A DNA stretch of 64,000 nucleotides, taken from positions 186,001 to 250,000 of the forward strand of contig CAJNYU010002807.1 in assembly GCA_905331475.1 (NCBI GenBank), given 5' to 3'. A program made the position numbers and the translations under genes. Positions 1 through 9,970 of this stretch are shown here, one piece after another (the first letter of the stretch is position 1; each line of letters starts with the position of its first letter). This DNA is from Rotaria socialis (lineage: Eukaryota > Rotifera > Eurotatoria > Philodinida > Philodinidae). Below the pieces are notes generated by a model. That model was not told the DNA's origin, did no database searches, and saw only the letters and a program-made list of their open reading frames with translations.

Positions 1-888
1 ATAACTGGATGTATATCGATATTTAATAAAAATTCATTGTTTCTTGCGATTTCTCAAACACGTTTCATTTTAAATAAACTATTTAACTCATCAGATAGAT
101 AAATAATACAAATGTAATATCTCAAATTTTCATATGTCATTCTAATCACAAGTTGAATCGATTGTTTTAATAAATATCGATTGAAAATAGAGAAATAAAA
201 TTTTAAAAACTATTGAAAAAGCTTATCAATACGAAGCAGTTCTTAAACCTCATCGAAAGCAGTTACAATTAATATTGATGCATACCTACAATTATATTTC
301 GATGAACAGAAAATTAGCAATTTATCTTATTCAAACAGATAAAATTGAAAGCTTTACATTTTAATACCGTTGACAATTATATCAAAACTATATTCTCAAA
401 CCTGTTGGAGTTCCTATATATTTGCTTTTAATATCTGTATAGCCAGGTATGTTAGTTTAAATTTCTTTTATAGATATTTATCTGACAATTCAGTTAACAT
501 ACTTAATTGCAGTTCAATACTCTTGAAATATAATCTAATATTTTGACTCAATTAACAGGTAGATTTCTATAGAATCGATATGAACTAATATGTTCTTTAC
601 ACACATTTATCGTAAACTTGAAATAGTGGAAATTCTCTAGAGAATATCTTTTATAAATCTTTGAATTATAATGACAGAGAGAATTACGAATGTTTGTTCT
701 TTAAGATGATATGACATTTTGCGATAGAAAACCTGTTTTGAAAACTATTAGAAATCAATATTAACTTTTTACTTTCTGATCTGATTATTGGGATAATTAT
801 TCGATAATTTGAAATGGATAAGCAATGTGTTATAGTTAATAATTTAAAGATTATAAAAAAAAAATGTTTAACAGGAAAAGAATAAAAT
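1..888. other. AT-rich intergenic sequence
   Basis: No coding exon, RNA gene or recognisable element was found on either strand. It lies downstream (3') of the zinc-finger/macro gene, whose stop codon is at 889-891. All frames are broken by frequent stops. Confidence 0.6.
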
Positions 889-3800
889 CTAACCTAGTAT
901 ATCTCGTTGAATAGATGTTTTTTCCATATCAAAACTCTTTGACATTTGTTGTTGATTATTAATTGCTGATGTCGCGACTTTAATAGATTTAATCTGTTCA
1001 TTAAGACTATCAAGATAAATTCTAAAAATCTATTTAAAAAAAAAGAAGATAAATATCTAGAAAACAAAAATCCTTTGAAGTAACTTGATAACATTCATCA
1101 TCATTATCATGATGACTATTGAGTCCAGTTGATGAATAAATAACAAATAGAACATCCATTTTATACTGATGTAAGCGTTCACTTGCCGCACTAATCATTG
1201 CTTCGCAAACAAAAGCTGGATCAAGACCAAGTTGACCAGTACCAATCTATTTCAATAATTAAATATTTTATTTTCAATAATTAAATAATAAAAATATATC
1301 TCACCGGTGGAAACGAGATTGATTTCATTTTTCTTTGATGTGCTTGTTCAATGCACCATTTGATTAAATCGGATAAGGACTTTAAAAGATTAATAGAATT
1401 ATTTTTTATTCTCATCAAATGTAATAAATATACTTTTTGAGTTTTTGTTGTTTCTGTTTGTTCAACTTCTGTTTGCCAAGGTACAAAGAGTATTTTTCGT
1501 GCTGCAGTTGAACCCCCATCAAGAAGTAAAGCATCCGTTGGACGATAACGCTCCTTATATTGAGACTCAATTTGAATCCCAGCACGACGAAGAATACTAT
1601 CACGTAAATTATTCGATGTACTTACGCATATCATCATATCAACCTTTAAAAAATCAATTTTAATTAACTAATAAAGTAAATAAATTTACTGGAATTTGAC
1701 TTATATCACCAGAAATAACACTCATTGATGAATCAGTTGCACTTATATGAAATTTTCCATCCGATGAAAACTATAAGAAAAATTTTCTTTACTGTTTGTT
1801 CTTGGGTTGAAATTTAAAAGAAGAAGAAAACAAACTTGTTGTGAATCGCTTTTCTCAATAGAAGACGATGCGTTCTAATAAAAAATATTTGAATTACAAG
1901 GCATAATTTTTAGCAATTTTTTATAACAATCTGATACATTTTTAGTTGATACTGGTGATGATCGTTTTTGATTAGTGGTTGATTCATTTATTACGTCAAT
2001 ATTGACTAAAATAAAATAAACTGTTGTTTATCAATGATCAAACTTTGATTTAAAACAAGATATTTCAAGATTCTTTTTTTGTCATGTCATTTAAAGTAAC
2101 TCTTAATAGCTGTACCAAAACTTTTTTATTAATTTAATTCATAATTTAAGTAGAAATTTCGCAGATATTGAGATAATGTTTTTCGGTTCTTTTGTATCTT
2201 GTAGTTATGATAACTTGTTCAAAAAAAATACGTTGATTATGATCGAAATACGATAGAACACATGAGAAAATATTTACATTGGATTTTTTAGGCATTAAGA
2301 CTTAATTAGTCATGTTAAAATATTTCTGCTGTTTTTATTATTATTAATTTATTTTATTAGCCTTTTTAAAATTAATAAGTATTTAAATAGCTAATAGATA
2401 TAAATCGAAGAATTGCTGATAAATAGTTACAAAATATTTTCGGGATCAACTGTTTTTTATTGCAACCATTGCTTCGTTTTTCTTTATATGATTTTAATCA
2501 ATTTTTATGATTTTATTTATGACAAAAAAATCAACAATTACGTTCAATAGATTAGAAACCAATCTATAATAATATATCTTCAAATTTTAGAATTTCCTAA
2601 GACGATTGCTGATATAGATCATCATTGTAAAAAATTATTTCGATTTTTCAGATATCGACTGCTTTAGGATCAATTTAGTGATGAGTTGCTATCAAAGATC
2701 ACCTTTATGGATAAATCAGTTACAATCATATCAGTCATTTCAGATTATATTTATTTTTGACAAGAGTGATCTTGTCAAAACTAGAAGAAACCTAAGTGAA
2801 TTTACTTCGATAAATCTTTTTCCTAAATTTTCGATTCTACCTTCAGTTATGTATATATAAACTAAAAAGGACTCATTCAATCAGCAGTGTTCAAGGATTG
2901 AGAAATAGGATATTCCTAATGTGTCGAGGAATTGTCAGTGCCGCTGTGATAATTCCTAGAGGAAATGGGAACCAACTATAGGTTCCCTCACAGTTCCACC
3001 ATTCACGAAAGTTGCGATATTGCTGTTTTAAAAATAATTTTTGCATGAAATCATTGATTCTCATAATTTTTCAAGTGAAAATGAGTGTAAGAACAAAAAT
3101 TATCGTGAATATTCCATATTTTTACCTTTAGTATGCAAGGAACTATGGAGGAGCTAATGAGGAATTCCTAATCCTCAGTCCTTGGACACCCCTCCAGTAT
3201 ACGACCGTTTACGGTCATGATATTGGATGCAGGAATACGGCCGTATCGTAATGAGAATCCGGCGTATATACGACCGTATACGGCGAAAATCCGGTATCGT
3301 TTACAGTGCCGTATTACTGCATCCAGTACTACGGGAAAATCCGGACAGTTTACTGCCGTAAAGATGTCGTTTTCCTACCGTTTACTTTCAGAAAACGGAC
3401 GTAAACGATTATCGTTTTGATCGACCTGGGTATTTATTGGTACTCGCCTAATCAAAATATCTTTCTAGGTACTGCAATATAAATTCGAACGAAAAGTATT
3501 ATCTTAGATCATTTCCTTGTTATGGTATTGATCGTAAAGAATCATAACAAGATAATGAAAATCTATGAAATATCTTTCTGCATAAATTGTTGCAATATGT
3601 GTTAAAAATTGATCAAATAAATTTACCATGAACTTGTGATGGTTCAGTAATGATAGCATAGTGTGTTTGACCTAAAAATGTTACAAAAAATTTGATTAAA
3701 AAAGCATGAAAAGGAAAGATTACTTTGTTGAAAAATATATTCAGCAGCTGGTGAGCAAACAAGCAGTGCAAGATGATTATTAATTTTTAGGGTTTCAATA

Positions 3801-6089
3801 TTTAATGTATCAGATAAAATCGAATACAATCGTTTTTCAATATCTTTTCCTTGTTCAATATTGGCCGATCGACAATATCCCGATGGTAAAAAAGCTAATA
3901 TTTGACATTGATCATTTTCAACAATATGTTCTTTGCCAGGACCAAGAAGATAACACAACTGCAATATCAAACACAAAGGATTTATTTTATGAAAATCAAA
4001 CAATATTTTAAATAAATCCCGTCTGAACGTATAAGGAATAAATAAAATAAATAAAAAGGCAGACATATTTAATGCATACATTTTGATCAGTAAATTGCTT
4101 TTTGTAAATGTAATTCACTGGTGTTTGACTTCTTTGCCGAACTATACTTTTTTCTTTACTTTTTGTATCATATCCACGAAGAACAAACCGTGTTTTCGAA
4201 TTAACATCTGAACACATGGATGAGACATTTTGAGGCAATTTAACTCCACTAGAATCTAAAGATATTTATAGTGTTATTGAAAAATTTACATGGTTCATTC
4301 AAAGAAAATGAAGAAAATCTGATCGAAAATTTTCAAATGATTTAAAATATTGAAGAGGGTCCACAATTTTATTTAGTACATTGGCTAAAAGCTATATGCT
4401 ATTAAGTTGACTTGGTTTTCGAACAGTATTTACGAGATTTTTTCAGAATTATTACAGTAAACAAAAACAATAAAATGGTCGAATTTTAATGGAAGAAAAT
4501 TCTTTTTTTTTCGAAAGACTAAGTATCACTCCTTTGATCTACAGCACTAACATTCACATCACACCATTGACACAAGTATTAAATCAGATAAAACTGCTAA
4601 CAAACTACTAACCATTATTTGACGGTGAATTATGATTATGAATTTCATATTGATTATTTTCTTGCTGTTCGAATTTTGTTGAATGTGATGAATTATTTAA
4701 TTGAGACGTGTTATGATAAGAAAACTTATCTACATCATGATTTTTCTCTTTGTTATTTATTTCTGATATTGTATTTGTATTATTATCAACCAGTTTTGGT
4801 TTAGTGCTTTGTGAAGTATCCTCAACTTTCATTGAATAAAGACGTTGAGAAAATATAATTTTTTTTTCATTTGCTTTCAATGAATCGAGAGATGATAATT
4901 GATTTTTTCTACTAATTTCAGGTGACGTACTATTATACAAACAAGATAAATTTTCTTTTGATGATAACGAAGGTGATGGTGGAACATTATTTAATTGTTT
5001 TTTTCCACGACCTCGTCCAAATGTACCAATACGGTTGGAATATTCACTTGGAGATTTATTTAAGTATACATCTTTCTCATTACTTTTGAATTGTTGAGCG
5101 AATGTTGAAGAACTCTTAAATAAATCATAATAAAATGGTATAATAATCAAAAGAAAAACAAAGGATATTCTTACTTGTGAAGTTGATGATTCAACTTCAT
5201 TATCAAGATCTTTCTCTTGTCGATCATGATTCGAATTTGAAATAAGTTGATCTTGTATTTGAAAGATTTTTGATTTATTCAAAGATGATATTTCATCAAA
5301 TGAGAGATTTTTCTTTATTAATACTGTTCTTCGATGATTTTCCATTATGAAATTTTCCATCATTGAAGCAACTAATTCACAAGTGAAAAGAATATTTATT
5401 TTAAATAAATAATTTTTTTAAATACTTTCATCGTCCTCAAATATAAGTTGAACGGTATTTTCATTAATGAATTTTTTATCACGCAAGAAAGGTTTATGGC
5501 CATTTAGCCATAAATCAATTAAATTATCTGTTATTTTTTGCCCATCCAATGTTTGTAAAATTAAATTCGATGGATTGTTCAATGATAATGAAATTCTTAT
5601 TAAATGAGTAATCAGTGCAAATGTTCGTTCATCTTCAGATGGTAAATTTAATTTGTCAAGAATATTCTTATTATGTTTTGTTAATAATGAATGAGAATGT
5701 AAACATCTTCCAGAATTATCAAATTGTAAACAATTAATATTTAAAAGATAATTTTTACAAATATGAAGTTCGTCGCATGATGATGAATTACATGAACCCC
5801 CTTTATTTTGATCCGTTGCACATAAACGAAGCTAAAATAAATACTGTTTTTATTTATTTTATCTTAAACAATTTGTTTTTACATTGTTTTGAAAACAAAC
5901 TGTATTTTGATCTTCTGATAAGTAAAAAATCTTGGGCATTCTTTCATCAGTAAGAAGATCAATAATTATTTTTCTTGGAAGCGGAATAATTGGTAATAAA
6001 TCTTGCTCGATATTTATTTGAAGAGGTTTTCCAATAGTTTGAAAATTATCAAATAAATTTAAAATCTTCTCTAGTACTTGCGAACTCAT
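889..6089 (-). CDS. ZAP/PARP12-type CCCH zinc-finger protein with C-terminal macro domain
   Basis: I assembled 14 exons: 6089-5883, 5831-5426, 5371-5175, 5114-4613, 4255-4080, 3958-3724, 3671-3627, 2005-1938, 1874-1836, 1770-1690, 1643-1305 (with a 54-bp in-frame intron inside), 1246-1085 and 1029-889. Phases agree at every junction and give about 847 aa. The first 69 residues look like the small winged-helix segment that starts ZC3HAV1/PARP12. Two CCCH fingers follow, one starting at LRLC and ending near DELH, the other from C-KNYLL to CLHSH. The middle is Ser/Asn-rich and disordered. Near the C-terminus are macro-domain motifs: VISGDIS, VDMMICVSTSNN and the loop IGTGQLG. In this family the fingers bind RNA and macro domains bind ADP-ribose. 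No PARP catalytic domain is visible before the stop. Function is inferred from domains only. The 1.6-kb intron at 2006-3626 carries repeats. Confidence 0.75.
2884..3193. repeat. Foldback element with GTGTCCAAGG-like inverted ends
   Basis: The left end (from 2884) reads CAGTGTTCAAGGATTGAG and the right end, read on the minus strand from about 3192, reads GGGTGTCCAAGGACTGAG; each then continues into an AGGAAT/ATTCC-type stretch. The two ends are inverted imperfect copies, as in a degenerate non-autonomous DNA transposon, perhaps hAT-like. No clear target duplication is visible. It sits inside the long intron of the zinc-finger/macro gene. Confidence 0.45.
3195..3431. repeat. CG-rich TACGGCCGTA foldback repeat, copy 1
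   Basis: A CG-rich island in AT-rich intron DNA, built of variants of TACGGCCGTA and ACGACCGTA. It contains inverted segments, such as GGATGCAG near 3226 against CTGCATCC near 3317. It ends in CGACCTGGG at about 3422-3431, the same terminus (inverted CCCAGGTCG) as the copy nested in the mariner element near 9563. An open frame through it is a by-product of low stop-codon density. Confidence 0.6.
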
Positions 6090-6570
6090 TTAGAAAAGTT
6101 TTAAATTCAAGAAAAACTTATTTTTTCCCAGTAAGGGAGCAAATGAGAAGCATATTTTGCATCGAAAACTAAACTGAGTTTTTTATGGACAGAATGTCAA
6201 AACAATATTTTGTAGATGACGCTATTCTCCATCGACTCATTTATTGGTGAATAATTATAAATTAAAAAGTCAATCAATGCGATGAATTGTGGTCGCCTTT
6301 TCTTATATTCTGCTACTACGAAAACTCTTTTTTACATAATCACAATATTAACACGCATTTTATTTGATACACGAGTGTGAGACTTGAAATATTTCTTGGA
6401 ATGAATATTGACAGATTCAGCAAAAGGAATTCCAGGATTTCTTTGGATTTTTCGAAATTATAGGAGAACGCTTCGAGATCTAGTTAATTCAAATTTCCAT
6501 TTGGTAAAACATATGAAATTTCACTTACATGTGAAAATCACGATTTTACTCCATCAAAACTAGCACAATC
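6090..6570. other. Intergenic, with a dispersed repeat near 6180-6290
   Basis: No gene seen. A stretch around 6210-6290 (TAGATGACGCTATTCTCCAT, then TTATTGGTGAATAA) is similar in the same orientation to one at about 12100-12240. It probably marks a dispersed repeat at both ends of the transposon-rich block. Confidence 0.4.
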
Positions 6571-6953
6571 TTACTACCACGGAAAAATTAATGCAAATCA
6601 TATTTTTGATCTAAAACACGTAGAGTTAATGGTCAGAAGCAGTTTTCTTGGATATATGAATATTACAAGATTAGACATTTATAATACAAACAAAAATCCT
6701 AAACCGCAATGTGAACTAGAAAATGCTGGTGACGAAGTTTTAAATGGTTTATCATTAAGTGTTATTCAAGCATGTATTAAACAGACTCAAAAAGTATATA
6801 TAAAAAGTTGGTATCTTCATATTAGATTTTTATATGTATTATAAATGTATATTCTTGTAATATTCATATATATCCAAGAAAACTTCTTCTGACCATTAAC
6901 TCTTTGTTTTAGATCAAAAATACGATTTGCATTAATTTTTTACGTAGTAGGTG
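6571..6953. repeat. Foldback element with ~95-bp inverted arms and a coding-like centre
   Basis: The left arm (about 6571-6668) and right arm (about 6854-6953) are nearly perfect inverted copies; both contain AATTAATGCAAATC, TTTTTGATCTAAAAC and GAGTTAATGGTCAGAAG. The centre (about 6675-6795) has an open plus-strand frame with ordinary-looking protein sequence, including KNPKPQCELENAGDEV. The open frame starts inside the left arm, so it is not a normal gene. This is probably a non-autonomous DNA transposon, possibly with a captured exon. Confidence 0.6.
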
Positions 6954-8411
6954 TAACGATAAATAGGACTCTTGCTAGTTGATGTATTAAGACAATCTGG
7001 ATTGAAGCGGAGTAGCTTACCGCCACTTCAAGCAATGATGTTTATTCGCTTCTTCACATATCCAGAATATAGCAACTTCATACATAACACACGTATATAG
7101 GAGAGTGACAGGAGAGAGAGATATTAGAACAATGGAAAGAGAACCGAAGGACACGGAAGGAGAATCATCGAAGCGTACCATCAATATCGGCACAGTTGGT
7201 ATATTCCTTCAAGAAGTATCGTTTTTCAAAAAATAATCGAGTTGATATGGATTTTGAACACACAATCAAAAGAAATCCAGTTTCAAATTAGAAATCAACA
7301 TAATCGTTTCCAAGAAGAGAAAATTGAATAGATTTTAATGAAAGAAAAATCCTATTAGAAGGATTCAAACCTTAAAAAATCGAAGAATCTGGCTAAATCT
7401 GTCATCAGAAGTTTAACTAGTTTTTATTATCAGTTTTACTATCCATCATATAGAAATGCTATAATTTTCATCGCTTTTTAAGCCCACAAAATCATTCAAC
7501 TAAGATTTTTTTATGAGTTTTAAACATGAGGAATATACAAATAGAATATCGAAATAAACCGTAGCACATCCACAGTTCTCTATTGCGGAGAAAAATCCGA
7601 AATCCAACGGTGAATTTCTGAACTACCCAGGAACATTCTCATAAATCAACCCATAAATCACACATTATAGAGCTTACTTGCGGATATGATTCATTCCAGC
7701 TTATATGACAGAGACGTCTATCAATCGATCTATCATGAAGGCTCTCATAACCTACACAAGCCTGTTATTTCAGGCATATCCCGTGCTTGAAGTTCAAATA
7801 GTTAATGTGAAAAAATTATGGAAACACCAAGAAATACTGCCTGAACTGGCAAATCATTTTCAATGTTACAGTGGAACAGTACCGCAAAGTCTGACTGGTA
7901 CACTGAACATCGTTAAAGCTAACTCTCTATCAACACAATTATACTAAAATTTATTCAGAAACCAAATACTCTATACTCCAAAATAATCTGGCAGCTCCTT
8001 CATTATTTCTATGATTTCTGCTTGTGATTTCTGACCCATTTCCATGATTCTTAAGTCTTTCATCATTTATCAAAAAGAAGTGTCATAAAACATCTGTTTT
8101 TATCCTTAGCACAGCATCTGCGACAAACCCTATCATTTACGGCTCATCTTCACTGAAAAAATCAAAAAGCAGGATTACTGCATCTTAAACGTTATAGGTA
8201 AAGACAGAAGACATAACGCGCCCCACCGTTTAACTCAACATAATTTTAAGTTCACGAGATCATTAATCAACCTCGCCAACTCGTCAGATTCACCTATACC
8301 AAGCTGTTTCTGGTTCATTCCAATGCCACTTCTGATCTTAAGTTCGTCAAAGCCGGTTTCTATCACAAACCAAACTTCGAGCAAAAGTCAGAAACTGCAG
8401 TGGCCTGAATG
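6954..8411. other. Gene-poor sequence with a possible receptor relic
   Basis: No intact gene is seen. Around 8105-8165 the plus strand can be read as SATNPIIYGSSSLKKSK, which resembles the seventh transmembrane NPxxY region of rhodopsin-type receptors. It is soon followed by stops. An 80-codon open frame at 7705-7947 precedes it in another context and is not recognisable. I treat the region as decayed sequence; the receptor reading rests on one motif. Confidence 0.25.
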
Positions 8412-8540
8412 TAACGGGTGGGCCATAAAGAATGATGGGTTTCGTATTTCTCGATTATCTCCGCGAGTTTTTATTCGTTCGAGCGGATCTTTTTTTTGAA
8501 AGAATCGTCGTTCAATTCTCTACAAATACGGATATTTTTA

Positions 8541-9554
8541 TTATCTGATATAATTTCCTTTGTCTTGAGACAATCGATTTGTCCCGGAAGCACAACTTTT
8601 CTCCACTACATCTTGAGAAATTTCACGAACAGCACGCTTTAGGGCAGTGATCAATCTTGTTTTAGATGTCACCGTATCCCACTTGTCTAGTTGAGCGAAT
8701 TCGTTCCTGATGCAGTAATCCAATGGGTTCAAGTCTGGACTATTTGGAGGCCAATGGTCCTTGTCAATGAACGACGGAAAGTGCTTAGCACACCATTCTT
8801 GCGATTTTGCATGGGTGTGTGGCCTTGCACCATCTTGTTGGAAGATCCAATCGTTCCCGAACATGCCATTGACGAACTTGAGAGCGATCGCAAGCACTTC
8901 TTTGATGTATTGATCATGATTGACTGTCCCATTCTTGAAAATCACCAAAGGTGATACACCTTTAGGACAAACTCCGAGCCAAACCATAATCTTTTGCGGA
9001 AATTTACGTTTCTGCCGAGTACCACCTTTGGTATCGGCTTCTGAACGATCAACTGCCCAGATACGATCATTTTGAGAGTTATAAACTCCATCAATGTCGA
9101 GCATCTTCTCGTCAGAAAACAGAATTTTCATCGTGTCTTCTTTTCGGAAGTTGTTTCGTATCCAATTAGCAAATTGGATTCTTTTTTCTTTATGCTCATC
9201 AGTGAGCATTGGTTCATTTTGCACTTTGTAGGCATGGCTTCTTAGATCATCCTTGAGTATTCTCCGTACACTCGTTCGAGAAATACCCGATTCACGGGCT
9301 AATTTCCGAGATGAGACAGACTTTCGCTTATTCAGCCGATGCTTGACCTTTTGAATGGCTGCCTTCGTTCGGATTGTTTTTGGACGACCGGTTGATATGG
9401 ACAGAGTGATACAGCCAGTCTGTCGAATGCTCCTGCGCCATCGTTCAATGGTCGGAAGACTAACGGAACTACTGAGATCTTCAAAAACCTTTTGCGGTCC
9501 ATCGCCATTTTGGTACTTAGAAAATACGAGCGTTTGTAAATCTTTACTTTTCAT
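8541..9554 (-). CDS. Mariner-type transposase (DD37D)
   Basis: 337 aa, single uninterrupted frame, starting at the ATG at 9554. The N-terminal ~110 residues form the paired helix-turn-helix DNA-binding region, with a GRPKT hook-like motif near residue 57 and a second helical block SRKLARESGISRTSV at 82-96. The catalytic triad is visible: D148 in LFSDEK, D241 in FQQDGARPHT and D279 in SPDLNPLDY. There are 37 residues between the second and third acidic residues, and the third is Asp, the DD37D (maT-like) pattern. Length matches intact mariner-class transposases (about 340 aa). It should cut and paste the element at TA sites; activity is inferred only. Confidence 0.93.
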   Translation of the reverse strand: MKSKDLQTLVFSKYQNGDGPQKVFEDLSSSVSLPTIERWRRSIRQTGCITLSISTGRPKTIRTKAAIQKVKHRLNKRKSVSSRKLARESGISRTSVRRILKDDLRSHAYKVQNEPMLTDEHKEKRIQFANWIRNNFRKEDTMKILFSDEKMLDIDGVYNSQNDRIWAVDRSEADTKGGTRQKRKFPQKIMVWLGVCPKGVSPLVIFKNGTVNHDQYIKEVLAIALKFVNGMFGNDWIFQQDGARPHTHAKSQEWCAKHFPSFIDKDHWPPNSPDLNPLDYCIRNEFAQLDKWDTVTSKTRLITALKRAVREISQDVVEKSCASGTNRLSQDKGNYIR

Positions 9555-9562
9555 TTTCTCAA

Positions 9563-9813
9563 CCCAGGTCGAACATACACGGTCGTATACGACGGTAAAT
9601 CGCCGTATTTGGCCGTATTACGATCGTAAATCTCCGTGCCGTATACGGCGAAATACGGCGCTTTACGGTCGTTTTTGATCGTATTTCACCGTATTACGAC
9701 ACGGAGATTTACGATCGTAATACGGAGCCATGTAATACGGCCAAATACGGCGATTTACCGTCGTATACGGCCCGTATTTCACCGTATACGGACGTCGTAA
9801 AGCTCGTCCTGGG
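9563..9813. repeat. CG-rich TACGGCCGTA foldback repeat, copy 2, nested in the mariner element
   Basis: It begins CCCAGGTCGA and ends TCGTCCTGGG, so the termini are inverted copies. The interior folds on itself: GTAAATCGCCGTATTTGGCC near 9595 pairs with its complement near 9735, and GATCGTAAATCTCCGTG near 9623 with CACGGAGATTTACGATC near 9700. It is related to the copy at 3195-3431. Its position between the transposase ATG and the right inverted repeat shows insertion into the mariner, or transport within it. Confidence 0.75.
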
Positions 9814-9970
9814 AAATGAAACGAATTCGATCGAACGCAATAGAAAATACCCATCTTCGTATAGAGAATCGAACGGCGATTCGTTCAAAAAAAATCAGCT
9901 CGAACGAATGAAAACTCGTAGAGATATTCGAGAAATACGAAACCCATCATTCTTTATGGCCCACCCGTTA

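Larger units (their letters stand above)
8414..9968 (-). mobile_element. Mariner-type (DD37D) DNA transposon, complete
   Basis: The element is bounded by inverted repeats of about 83 bp, which begin ACGGGTGGGCCATAAAGAAT at 8414 and read the same on the opposite strand inward from 9968. TA dinucleotides flank both sides (8412-8413 and 9969-9970), as expected of the TA target-site duplication of Tc1/mariner elements. It encodes one intact transposase on the minus strand. The space between the transposase start and the right inverted repeat holds a separate CG-rich foldback insert (9563-9813). Near-identical ends and an undamaged frame suggest recent insertion. Confidence 0.92.

Noticed and set aside
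1-893. Continuation of the zinc-finger gene into a PARP catalytic domain
   Set aside because: No coding sequence is visible in 1-888, and an in-frame TAG at 889-891 closes the frame; left as a testable alternative.
3217-3420. Open frame of 67 codons on the plus strand
   Set aside because: It lies fully within the CG-rich foldback repeat, where stop codons are rare; no protein resemblance.
7355-7400. Minus-strand T-loop-like GGTTTGAATCC
   Set aside because: No D-arm, anticodon arm or acceptor stem could be matched around it.
9355-9854. Open frames overlapping the transposase start and the nested repeat
   Set aside because: They are antisense to the transposase or run through the CG-rich palindrome, and show repeated RRIWPYY units from repeat copies.
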